Shown piece by piece: positions 1 through 9,657 of a DNA stretch of 64,000 nt. The notes under the pieces were generated by a model, which saw only the letters and a program-made list of their open reading frames with translations, was not told the DNA's origin and did no database searches. A program made the position numbers and the translations under genes. Origin of the DNA: an uncultured Marinobacter sp. (GTDB taxonomy: Bacteria; Pseudomonadota; Gammaproteobacteria; Pseudomonadales; Oleiphilaceae); NCBI RefSeq assembly GCF_947488835.1, contig NZ_CANLBK010000001.1:1674001-1738000 (forward strand), in the 5' to 3' direction. How positions within the stretch are numbered: the first letter of the stretch is position 1; every line of letters starts with the position of its first letter.

Positions 1-618
<618 letters not shown>

Positions 619-627
619 AAACCGTTA

Positions 628-645
628 AGCAGGCGCAAGCCTGCT
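628..645 (+). terminator. Hairpin after nirS
   Basis: A 7-bp GC-rich stem (AGCAGGC/GCCTGCT) with a GCAA loop starts 10 nt after the nirS stop. The flanking GTTA/TAAC can extend it. There is no T run, so it may be a Rho-dependent or mRNA-stabilising hairpin rather than a classical intrinsic terminator. Confidence 0.45.
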
Positions 646-803
646 GGCTAACGTGGCGGCTCCGGAACAGCAATGAATCTGATAGCCGCCCGCATTAACC
701 GTCCTCCGGCCCTCAGTCTTGGCCTTGCCAACTGAGCTTGGGACCTGGCATTAGGAATAGCGAGTTGAGCTTCAAAACCATACCTTTCGTCTTGAGTAAC
801 TTG

Positions 804-2780
804 GTGCGACCCGTGACCAACAACCATTCAGGCCTTTTGTGCCTGGCTGCAGCTCTGTTGCCAGCCCCCGTTTTGTGGGCACAAGAGGCCGCTGAAGCCC
901 TACCGTCAGAGGCCATTACATTAGATACCATTTCGGTAACGGCCACGTTATCACCCGTTGACACGCGCTTGGCTCCGGCTTCCGGCTCGGTAATTTCCCG
1001 TGAAGAATTGGATGCGCGCCATGCCGATTCCCTACCGTCTGCAGTTGCTGGCGAGCCCGGAGTTGCCTTCACGCAGGGTGGCGGCATAGGGCGCAAATCC
1101 ATTGCCTTGCGCGGCATGGACAGCAAGCACGTGCTCACACTCATAGATGGGGGACGTATTCCTGCCAGTGATGATGTATTCGGCCACGCCGACTACCAAT
1201 ACGGCTGGGTACCTATGTCGGCGGTAGAGCGCATCGAGATCATCCGTGGCCCTATGTCTACGCTCTACGGCTCCGACGCTCTGGGCGGCGTCATCAATAC
1301 GATTACCCGAAAGCCTGGCAAGGAATGGGAAACCAACCTGTTGCTGCGTGGTTCAACGCTGGCAAACAGCGAAGCCAGTGACGACAGCGTGAACGGCGGA
1401 CTGGCATCCATATACACCTCGGGCCTTGTTACCGAGCGCCTGGGACTTCGCTTTACCGGTGAAACGTCACGCCAGGACAGAACGCAGAATCCGACAGACA
1501 ACCGCCAGAGTGAACTCGAAGGCAGCAAGGCCAATCGCGGCAGCGTTACGGCTTTCCTGGAGCTTACGCCTGAGCAGTCACTGGAACTGCAATTCTCGAT
1601 GAGCAACGAGGAACGCGAGTTTGACGCCCAAGCAGGAAGCAGACTACCCGCACCACCGGTTTATTATGAGAATCGTTACGAGGTGGATCGATCCGGGTTC
1701 GGTTTAACCTGGAACGGTGAGTTTACCAACTGGGTGAGCCAGGTACGGGCCTACCGCAGCAAAGTCGAGGTCAGCAATGAGCGCTCGGCCGGCATAGCCG
1801 CCACAGACCCGCAAGCGCTTACCGATGAAATTATCGATGCCCATACCAGCCGTGCCCTCGGTAACCACTGGCTAACGGTGGGCGCCGAAGTACGGCGTGA
1901 AACTCTTGAAAATACTGATCTTGAGGATGGCGAAAGCGACGCTGATCACACCGCTGTCTTTTTGCAGGATGAGGTGGCGCTGACCAGGCAACTGCTGCTG
2001 ACGGCAGGCCTGCGTTACTATCACCAGGACGACTATGGCAGCGAAGCCAGCCCGCGCGCCTATCTGGTATGGGAAGCCACACCGCAGCTTATCGTTAAGG
2101 GCGGATATGGCCGCGGATTCCGTGCCCCAACGTTGAAGCAAAGTTCACCGAGCTATGAAAGTACACCGGTGCCCTTCTTCAAATTTATAGGCAATAGTGA
2201 TATCAAGCCGGAGACAATCGATTCTTACGAATTATCTATCGATTGGCAGGGCGACACTGTGGGCCTTAACGCCACTGTGTTTCATAGCGAAGCAAGCGAC
2301 CTGATTATCAACAAGCCAGTTGTTATAGCCAGACCGCCGCAAACGTCTGTGTTCCAATTCGCCAACGTTGACGAAGCCCGCCTTACAGGCCTGGAAGCCG
2401 GGTTTTCCTGGCAGCTCCACCCTGTCGTAACCTGGCAGAACAATTTCGGCTGGCTCAGAACCAAAGACCTGGGTACTGGGGATGAACTGGAGTACCGGCC
2501 ACGTAGAACCTTTAACTCGTTTTTGAACTGGCAAGCAACCGCTAGTCTATCGGCCCGCTTGAACGCAGAGTACACCGGCAGCCAATACCGTGCCGACACC
2601 GACGACCTGCCCGCCTACACACTTTGGAACGCCAGCGTGGCCAAAGACTGCGGCGAAGATGTCACCTTGCGCGCGGGCATTGACAACATTGGGGATGAGC
2701 ACCTGGCAGACAAGTCGCCGAACTATCGCCATGTTGAACGGGGCCGGACGGTTTACGTGAGTACTCAGCTAAATTTCTGA
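804..2780 (+). CDS. TonB-dependent outer-membrane receptor, CirA-like
   Basis: Outer-membrane 22-strand barrel with plug domain for energised uptake of a siderophore, heme, metal or similar ligand. A TonB-box-like stretch (LDTISVTAT) follows the signal peptide, then come plug motifs such as IALRGMDSKHVLTLIDGGR and ERIEIIRGPMSTLYGSDALG, close to the colicin-I receptor group, and the chain ends in a terminal Phe (STQLNF). The frame is open from a TTG at 738, but the GTG at 804 gives a compact signal peptide ending near VLWA-QE, so I prefer it; no good ribosome site marks either. It lies directly after nirS, and its stop abuts the stop of the convergent tonB. The substrate cannot be read from sequence. 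Confidence 0.88.
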   Translation: MRPVTNNHSGLLCLAAALLPAPVLWAQEAAEALPSEAITLDTISVTATLSPVDTRLAPASGSVISREELDARHADSLPSAVAGEPGVAFTQGGGIGRKSIALRGMDSKHVLTLIDGGRIPASDDVFGHADYQYGWVPMSAVERIEIIRGPMSTLYGSDALGGVINTITRKPGKEWETNLLLRGSTLANSEASDDSVNGGLASIYTSGLVTERLGLRFTGETSRQDRTQNPTDNRQSELEGSKANRGSVTAFLELTPEQSLELQFSMSNEEREFDAQAGSRLPAPPVYYENRYEVDRSGFGLTWNGEFTNWVSQVRAYRSKVEVSNERSAGIAATDPQALTDEIIDAHTSRALGNHWLTVGAEVRRETLENTDLEDGESDADHTAVFLQDEVALTRQLLLTAGLRYYHQDDYGSEASPRAYLVWEATPQLIVKGGYGRGFRAPTLKQSSPSYESTPVPFFKFIGNSDIKPETIDSYELSIDWQGDTVGLNATVFHSEASDLIINKPVVIARPPQTSVFQFANVDEARLTGLEAGFSWQLHPVVTWQNNFGWLRTKDLGTGDELEYRPRRTFNSFLNWQATASLSARLNAEYTGSQYRADTDDLPAYTLWNASVAKDCGEDVTLRAGIDNIGDEHLADKSPNYRHVERGRTVYVSTQLNF

Positions 2781-3598
<818 letters not shown>

Positions 3599-3602
<4 letters not shown>

Positions 3603-3736
3603 GGCACCACATCACTTACGGCAATACGCCCCGCGATCATAAAAAACATGAGCAGAAGGAAGATAATGTTGATCAGCGGCACCAGATTGTCATTACTACG
3701 GAAGTCGCGCCGGGCTATCGGCGGAGAAATTCTCAT
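3599..3736 (-). CDS. ExbD-like transmembrane microprotein (45 aa)
   Basis: Short ORF that matches only the N-terminal cytoplasmic and membrane part of ExbD/TolR. A basic N-terminus (MRISPPIARRDFRSND) is followed by the helix LVPLINIIFLLLMFFMIAG and a ten-residue tail, then a stop. ExbD proteins are usually about 130-150 residues; the whole periplasmic domain is absent. The helix has Asn at residue 23 where ExbD normally carries its essential proton-path Asp (PFIDVM in E. coli). A GGAAA ribosome-site candidate lies upstream, and the TGA overlaps the tonB ATG. It could be a genuine microprotein partner of TonB or an eroded exbD kept only for coupling; the intact frame and conserved helix favour a retained gene. 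Confidence 0.6.
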
Positions 3737-3940
3737 AAGGTGTTTCCGATGTGCTCAGTTCAACGAGCAACGCCCGCCAGGGATGCCCGCCTTATGCTGC
3801 CTGCCGACCGTTACATTTCAACAAATTGTGATCGCCCAAATTGTGTACAACAACCGTGAACGCCACACGAAATCCATCTTAACCGCCTGACCAGAATTCA
3901 CCAGCAACTAAGTCATTATCGAGTGAATGAAAAAGCCTTA

Positions 3941-3954
3941 ATGATTTAAGTCAT
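3941..3954. promoter_or_regulatory. FNR/ANR/DNR-type palindrome between exbD-tonB and the Crp/Fnr gene
   Basis: The element ATGATTTAAGTCAT resembles the TTGAT-N4-ATCAA family. A TAGGAT hexamer (3975-3980, plus strand) and a GATAAT hexamer (3915-3920, minus strand) each have their centre exactly 30 bp from its centre. That is close to class-II spacing, so one dimer could activate both divergent genes. Confidence 0.55.
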
Positions 3955-4011
3955 TTCCTGTAGCATCTCTCTGCTAGGATAATTGACACATATTCCAATG
4001 GCGACTACGCA

Positions 4012-4713
4012 ATGACCCGCAGCACCACCCCAGAACTGTCTTCCTCCCCCTGCATGCTCGGAGAAAACAACCCGGACATCATCCAGTACGGGACAGCGCC
4101 ACAGTCAATGGCCTTGCTCAACGGGCTGAGCCGCGTATTTGGAATACGCCTGACCGAAAAGCAAGACACCCCGGAAGCACGGTTTTTAAGCGACCTGACG
4201 CGACTGTTTCACCAACGCCGGGTCGATGCCGAAGCGGATATGGAAAAACACGACACCCCTTGGGCCAATGTATACCTGATTCAGCACGGCATCATGCGGC
4301 TGTTCCGGGAATCACCCAGTGGCAAGGTGGCAATACACCACTTCTTTACCGAAGGCGATATGGTGTGGCCGGTGTTTGGCCGCAGCCGCACGGTACGCAA
4401 CACTCTTTGCCTCACCACGGTCACACCCGCCACCGTATGGGTCGCCGACTTCGCGGCTTTCCGCGCCGCAATTCATTCTCACGGTGATGGCATCTGGCCC
4501 AAGTTTGCCATGGCGCTCACCGAAGAGTTGGCAGAACTTACCAGCATGCGGGAGTTTCGTAAGCACACCATGTCGGCCAAAGAACGCTATCAATTGCTGC
4601 TTGAAGAGTACCCCGAGCTGGTAAAACGTGTGCCAGACAACCAGCTTGCCTCATGGCTGGGCGTGGTGCCTGCAACCTTTTCCCGGCTCAAAACCGGCGC
4701 GATAAAGTACTGA
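4012..4713 (+). CDS. Crp/Fnr-family transcriptional regulator
   Basis: Cytoplasmic DNA-binding regulator of 233 residues. The middle part is a cyclic-nucleotide-binding-like beta roll (YLIQHGIMRLFRES, HHFFTEGDMVWPV), followed by a dimerisation helix and a C-terminal helix-turn-helix (PDNQLASWLGVVPATFSRLK). It lacks the N-terminal cysteine cluster of FNR, having one Cys near the start, so it is not an Fe-S oxygen sensor. Its recognition helix reads PATFSR and lacks the Glu found in FNR/CRP. It is therefore unlikely to bind a standard TTGAT half-site itself; the FNR-like site in its promoter is probably bound by another regulator. The start ATG has no clear Shine-Dalgarno. Ligand and targets are unknown. 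Confidence 0.8.
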   Translation: MTRSTTPELSSSPCMLGENNPDIIQYGTAPQSMALLNGLSRVFGIRLTEKQDTPEARFLSDLTRLFHQRRVDAEADMEKHDTPWANVYLIQHGIMRLFRESPSGKVAIHHFFTEGDMVWPVFGRSRTVRNTLCLTTVTPATVWVADFAAFRAAIHSHGDGIWPKFAMALTEELAELTSMREFRKHTMSAKERYQLLLEEYPELVKRVPDNQLASWLGVVPATFSRLKTGAIKY

Positions 4714-4805
4714 GGAATAGCTCGCAAAACTGCTACCGTTAGTCATTGCGTACACGTGTACGCTGAAGTACCGTGTTGCCACGATAAAACACGGACTTTA
4801 TCCCA

Positions 4806-5471
4806 ATGGCTGCATTACAACCTTCTTCCAAATCAGTGCACTCGCGAATAGAAGAATTTCTGAACAGCGTCACCCACGGCATAGGCGCACTGCTAAGCGT
4901 AATCGGAACCATCGCGTTGATCGTTGGCGCCACGCAGTTAAACGACACCTGGAAAATCATCAGTTTCAGCATATTTGGCGCATCTCTGATTTTGCTGTAC
5001 ATGGCCTCCGCGTTGTATCACGGTTCACGCCGGCCTGAGTTGAAAAAAGCCTTCAAAACCCTGGACCACTGCGCCATTTTCCTGTTGATTGCCGGTACCT
5101 ATACCCCATTCCTGCTGGTAAACATGCGCGGCACCGTGGGCTGGACGCTCTTTGCAATAATCTGGTCGCTTGCTATAACGGGTGTCGTCTTGAAAGTCAT
5201 CTTCGCCAATCGCTTCAAACTGGCACGAGTAGGTATCTATATAGCCATGGGCTGGCTCATCACGTTTGCCTCGTCAGATCTGGTGGCAAGCCTGAACGAA
5301 ACCGCGCTAACCCTCACGATTGCTGGCGGTATCGTTTACACCGCCGGCGTTGTCTTTTACCTGGCCGACCGCATTCCCTACATGCATGCGGTTTGGCACC
5401 TGTTCGTTATCGGCGGCAGCGCCTGTCATTTCAGTGCTATTTATTTCGGCGTACTTCCATACGCGACATGA
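4806..5471 (+). CDS. Hemolysin III / PAQR-family membrane protein
   Basis: Integral inner-membrane protein of 221 residues with seven predicted membrane segments. It belongs to the hemolysin III (YqfA/TrhA) branch of the PAQR superfamily. Family signatures are visible: an early THGIGALLSVIG segment, SALYHG, DHCAIFLLIAGTYTPF and the late HAVWHLFVIGGSACHF, which supply the conserved His and Asp residues thought to bind a metal. Relatives influence membrane lipid homeostasis; a true haemolytic activity is not implied. It stands alone between a regulator gene and the acyl-CoA carboxylase. The start has only a weak ribosome site. Confidence 0.85.
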   Translation: MAALQPSSKSVHSRIEEFLNSVTHGIGALLSVIGTIALIVGATQLNDTWKIISFSIFGASLILLYMASALYHGSRRPELKKAFKTLDHCAIFLLIAGTYTPFLLVNMRGTVGWTLFAIIWSLAITGVVLKVIFANRFKLARVGIYIAMGWLITFASSDLVASLNETALTLTIAGGIVYTAGVVFYLADRIPYMHAVWHLFVIGGSACHFSAIYFGVLPYAT

Positions 5472-5607
5472 TGGCAGCAACTAATAAGCGTGCTACCCTT
5501 CTGATTCATTGAATCCATATTCATTTATGCCGGTCACTTCCTGGCCCAGACAATCCTGGGCAACCGCATAATCACGGAACAAGATAATCAGAACAAAAGG
5601 TGCGTGA

Positions 5608-8600
5608 GTGAAATTCAACAAGCTACTGATCGCCAACCGCGGCGAAATCGCCATTCGGATCGCCAGAGCAGCCGGAGACATGGGGCTGGAATGTGTTGCG
5701 GTCTACTCTGAAGACGATAGCGAATCCCTGCATATCCAGCACGCGAATCAGGCTATAAAACTTCCCGGCAAAGGTGCCCGAGCGTATCTCGATATTGATG
5801 CGATTATAGCGGCCGCAACTGAGGCAGGCGCAGATGCCCTGCACCCTGGGTACGGCTTTCTAAGCGAGAATCCGGAACTGGCCCGCCGCTGCCTGCAGCA
5901 AGGCATCACGTTTATCGGCCCCGATGCCAACACGCTTGAACAACTTGGGGATAAGGCTGCGGCACGGCAGCTTGCGCAGAAGTGTGGCGTACCCATTACG
6001 CCCGGCACACAAGGCTGCACTTCCCTTGATGAGGTTAAAGAGTTCATAGCCAACCAAAGTGGCGATGCCTCAGCTGTGATCAAGGCAATATCCGGTGGCG
6101 GTGGCCGGGGCATGCGTATTGTTCGGCCAGGCGATGATATTGAAGCCAATTTCCACGCCTGTGCTCGTGAGGCCAAAGCCGCTTTCGACGACGACAATCT
6201 ATACGTTGAACAGCTAATTGAGCGGGCTCGCCATATCGAAGTTCAGGTGTTGGGCGATGGCCTTGGAAACGCTGTGCACATGTGGGAGCGTGAGTGCAGC
6301 CTTCAGCGGCGCAACCAGAAGCTGATTGAAATTGCCCCCAGCCCGACACTTTCCGAGGCCACCCGAAATCGGCTGCTGGAAGCGGCTTTACGCCTGGCAC
6401 AGGAAGTAAACTACGCAGGCCTTGGTACCTTTGAGTTTCTGGTGGACGCAAACGGCTCTGACTTCTACTTTATGGAGGCCAACCCCCGGCTTCAGGTAGA
6501 GCACACCATTACCGAAGAAATCACCGGAATTGATCTGGTTCAGGCGCAGATTGCTGTGCTTGGCGGTGCCAGCCTCCAAAGTCTTCAACTGTTGCAAACC
6601 GATATCCCTGCACCAAACGGATTTGCCATTCAGTGTCGTATCAACATGGAGTCCCTGGACGCCAGCGGAGCCACTCGCCCAAGCGGCGGCACGCTGAGTA
6701 TATTCGAACCACCCGGCGGCCCGGGTGTGCGGGTCGACACCTACGGCTACAACGGGTACACCACCAATCCCAATTTCGACTCCTTGCTAGCCAAGGTTAT
6801 CGTGCATAGCCGCTCACAGGATTACGCCCAATCGGTGAGAAAAGCCTACCGGGCTCTTTGCCAATTCCGGGTTGAAGGGGTTAGAACCAACATCAGCTTC
6901 TTGCAGGTTTTGTTGTCCCAAACCGATGTTGCGGACAACAGCGTGTATACCCGTTATGTGGACGACCAGATGACGGCACTGGTTGCCAAGTGCGAGCAGG
7001 AACACCCTCGGCTGTTTTCCACCACAGAGCCGGCACAAAAAGCCGATAGCGCCAAGCCCTCGGCAGAGGCTCCGGATGGTACAGAGGCAGCCTTGGCTCC
7101 CATGCAGGGGCAGTTAATCAAGGCTCCGGTGGCGGTAGGAGAAAGCGTTCACAAGGGCCAGATCCTCGCCATTATTGAAGCCATGAAAATGGAGCATGAG
7201 ATACAAGCCTCCGTTGCAGGCAGTGTTCATAGCCTTCCACTTGAACATGGCGACTACGTGAGCGAAGGCCAGGCGATTGCCTATATTGAGCCTGGCGAGG
7301 GAACCCAAAACATAGAAACGACTGAGAAAACGGTCGACCTGAACCACATCCGCCCGGACCTGGCAGAGTCCTTCGAGCGTCACCGATTAACTCAGGATGA
7401 CGCCCGTCCGGAGGTAATGGCAAAGCGCCACAAACGGGGCATGCTGTCGGCACGGGAAAACGTAGCCAACATCTGCGACCCGGGCAGCTTCATGGAATAC
7501 GGCGCCCTCACCTTCGCAGCCCAGCGTAAGCGCCGGTCTGCAGAGGAGCTGATGCAGTCTACCCCGGCCGATGGATTGGTAACCGGCGTCGGCGCTGTGA
7601 ATGGTGACCATTTCGACGAAGAGCAGGCACGCTGCGCTGTGCTGGCTTACGATTACACGGTGCTTGCCGGTACTCAAGGCACCATGAACCACCGCAAGAC
7701 CGACCGGATTTTGCATGTGGCGGAAGAGCAGCATTTGCCGGTGATTTTCTTCACAGAAGGTGGCGGTGGCCGCCCCGGCGATACGGATGATGCAACTTTG
7801 ATCGCCGGCCTGCACACGCCCAGCTTTCTGCAATACGCCAGACTGAGCGCTCTGGCCCCACGTATTGCAATAGTGTCTGGCCGTTGCTTTGCCGGAAATG
7901 CGGTGTTTGCCGGTTCCAGTGACCTGTTGATTGCCACTCGGAACTCGAGCCTGGGCATGGCTGGCCCCGCAATGATTGAGGGCGGTGGTCTGGGCGTATT
8001 CGCACCAGAGGATGTTGGCCCCATGTCTGTGCAAGTGGCCAACGGCGTAGTGGATTGCCTGGTAGAGAATGAGCAAGAGGCTGCTCAAGTAGCCCGCAAA
8101 CTCATGTCGTATTTCCAGGGAACCATCTCTGACTGGCAATGTGACGACCAACGTTTATTACGCTCAAGCATTCCGGAAAATCGTCTACGCTCCTACGACA
8201 TTCGCGCTTTGATTCAAACACTGGCCGACGCCGACAGCTACCTTGAGCTAAGGCCAGATTTCGCCTCAGGCATGGTCACCGCCTTTGCCCGCATTGAAGG
8301 CCGCCCCGTCGGAATCATTGCCAACGATCCAAGACACCTTGGCGGCGCCATTGATGCCAACGGTGCAGACAAAGCCGCACGGTTCATGCAACTGTGCGAT
8401 GCCTTTGATGTGCCACTGGTAAGCCTGTGCGACACCCCAGGCTTCATGGTGGGGCCAGAGGCTGAGAAATCCGGGCTGGTTCGTCACACCAGCCGCCTGT
8501 TTGTGACTGCCGCCAGCCTGCAGATTCCCGTGTTCACTATTGTGCTGCGCAAAGGCTATGGGCTGGGTGCCATGGGCATGGCCGCTGGCTCTTTCCACAA

Positions 8601-8907
8601 TCCCTTCTTTACTGTGGCCTGGCCCACCGGAGAGTTTGGCGGCATGGGACTGGAAGGCGCGGTTCGCTTAGGGTACAAGAATGAACTGGCGAAGGCGGGT
8701 GACGAAGCTGCACAAAAAGCGCTTTTCGAAAAACTGGTGGCCAAGCACTACGAGCAAGGCAAAGCCTTGAACATGGCGGTTTCGCTGGAGATTGACGCGG
8801 TGATTGATCCGTTTGAAACCCGGAGCTGGATTATCCGGGGGCTCAAGTCTGCGAAGAAAGTTGGGCCAAGGCGGGGTCGTCGCAGGCCTATGATCGATAC
8901 CTGGTAA
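5608..8907 (+). CDS. Single-chain acyl-CoA carboxylase (BC-BCCP-CT fusion)
   Basis: One 1099-residue chain combines the three parts of a biotin-dependent acyl-CoA carboxylase. Residues about 1-450 are biotin carboxylase, with Lys159, the GGGGRGM loop (163-169) and EANPRLQVEH (290-299). Residues about 490-565 are the biotin carrier, with EAMKMEHE and biotinyl Lys527. From about 575 to the end lies a carboxyltransferase of the propionyl-CoA carboxylase beta type (GGGGRPGDTDDATL, FGGMGLEGAV). Known single-chain carboxylases of this order accept acetyl- to long-chain acyl-CoA; the substrate here is not fixed by sequence. Translation starts at GTG with an AAGGTG ribosome site. It stands alone and is followed by a strong hairpin. 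Confidence 0.9.
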   Translation: MKFNKLLIANRGEIAIRIARAAGDMGLECVAVYSEDDSESLHIQHANQAIKLPGKGARAYLDIDAIIAAATEAGADALHPGYGFLSENPELARRCLQQGITFIGPDANTLEQLGDKAAARQLAQKCGVPITPGTQGCTSLDEVKEFIANQSGDASAVIKAISGGGGRGMRIVRPGDDIEANFHACAREAKAAFDDDNLYVEQLIERARHIEVQVLGDGLGNAVHMWERECSLQRRNQKLIEIAPSPTLSEATRNRLLEAALRLAQEVNYAGLGTFEFLVDANGSDFYFMEANPRLQVEHTITEEITGIDLVQAQIAVLGGASLQSLQLLQTDIPAPNGFAIQCRINMESLDASGATRPSGGTLSIFEPPGGPGVRVDTYGYNGYTTNPNFDSLLAKVIVHSRSQDYAQSVRKAYRALCQFRVEGVRTNISFLQVLLSQTDVADNSVYTRYVDDQMTALVAKCEQEHPRLFSTTEPAQKADSAKPSAEAPDGTEAALAPMQGQLIKAPVAVGESVHKGQILAIIEAMKMEHEIQASVAGSVHSLPLEHGDYVSEGQAIAYIEPGEGTQNIETTEKTVDLNHIRPDLAESFERHRLTQDDARPEVMAKRHKRGMLSARENVANICDPGSFMEYGALTFAAQRKRRSAEELMQSTPADGLVTGVGAVNGDHFDEEQARCAVLAYDYTVLAGTQGTMNHRKTDRILHVAEEQHLPVIFFTEGGGGRPGDTDDATLIAGLHTPSFLQYARLSALAPRIAIVSGRCFAGNAVFAGSSDLLIATRNSSLGMAGPAMIEGGGLGVFAPEDVGPMSVQVANGVVDCLVENEQEAAQVARKLMSYFQGTISDWQCDDQRLLRSSIPENRLRSYDIRALIQTLADADSYLELRPDFASGMVTAFARIEGRPVGIIANDPRHLGGAIDANGADKAARFMQLCDAFDVPLVSLCDTPGFMVGPEAEKSGLVRHTSRLFVTAASLQIPVFTIVLRKGYGLGAMGMAAGSFHNPFFTVAWPTGEFGGMGLEGAVRLGYKNELAKAGDEAAQKALFEKLVAKHYEQGKALNMAVSLEIDAVIDPFETRSWIIRGLKSAKKVGPRRGRRRPMIDTW

Positions 8908-8919
8908 ACGAGAGAGCTC

Positions 8920-8958
8920 GTTGGCCTCGCGGGGTCTTTCAGGCCCCCGCAGGCCAAC
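8920..8958. terminator. Hairpin between acyl-CoA carboxylase and yip1-like gene
   Basis: An approximately 15-bp stem with minor mismatches pairs 8920-8934 with 8944-8958 around a short loop, between two convergent genes. It has no T run on either side, so termination efficiency is uncertain. Confidence 0.5.
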
Positions 8959-8975
8959 TGATCTGAAACGTCATA

Positions 8976-9539
8976 TCAATACGCCCAGACCAATGCCATC
9001 AAAATACCCCAGGCGAGCAGTGAGGCAGCCATAACAGTGTAAGTAACGGACATGGTTAGCACGTCATCCGGGCTGCGGTGGCACAAGGATCTCAGGCCCT
9101 GATACACAAGGGTGCACGACAGCACCATAGCAACCATCACCGCCAACACACTCACCATTACCGCCGGCACAAGTAGCGCCAGCGACGACAACCAAAGTGG
9201 CAATGGCGCAATCGCTGCAAGCAAATACGCGTCGTTATAGCTGATTTCCAACTTATGGCTTTCAACGACGCTGTGAATCAGCCAGCCCATTACGAAAAAA
9301 GTCAGAAGCTCCGCCAAAAACAGGATGGTGGTGATGTGACGCCACTCTTTACCACCAAACCCTGCAATGAAACCGTCACCATAATGCGTGCCGGCGTAGT
9401 ACAACAGCACCGGCGGCAACAACGACAGAGGAACCACAACTGTCCAGGCAAGCATGGGTATGGAAAGCTGCCTTTCCTGAAGTTCACCCCAGCCCCCATT
9501 GCTGGAAAACGGAAGTTTAAGCAAGCTTGAAACGTTCAT
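8976..9539 (-). CDS. Yip1-domain membrane protein
   Basis: Predicted inner-membrane protein of 187 residues with five hydrophobic segments, resembling bacterial Yip1-domain (PF04893) proteins of unknown function. The frame is open further upstream, but the ATG at 9539 (MNVSSLLKLPF) has an excellent AAGGAG ribosome site 7 nt before it, so the longer version is unlikely. It is divergent from nnrS across 118 nt and convergent with the carboxylase gene. Acidic and aromatic residues sit at the membrane borders and there is no soluble domain. The family assignment is from overall pattern (a short amphipathic N-terminus followed by paired helices). Confidence 0.65.
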   Translation of the reverse strand: MNVSSLLKLPFSSNGGWGELQERQLSIPMLAWTVVVPLSLLPPVLLYYAGTHYGDGFIAGFGGKEWRHITTILFLAELLTFFVMGWLIHSVVESHKLEISYNDAYLLAAIAPLPLWLSSLALLVPAVMVSVLAVMVAMVLSCTLVYQGLRSLCHRSPDDVLTMSVTYTVMAASLLAWGILMALVWAY

Positions 9540-9657
9540 GTTGAATCTCCTTGCTCTCAGGCGGGCGCATTTGCCACACGGGACAGCTTTTGCAATATTA
9601 TGATGGCTTTTACTTATTCTTTTTAGGCGCCTTTTGCCCAACCGTCAATAAACCGGG

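Noticed and set aside
7387..8151. 254-codon open frame opposite the acyl-CoA carboxylase
   Set aside because: Antisense shadow of the carboxyltransferase domain.
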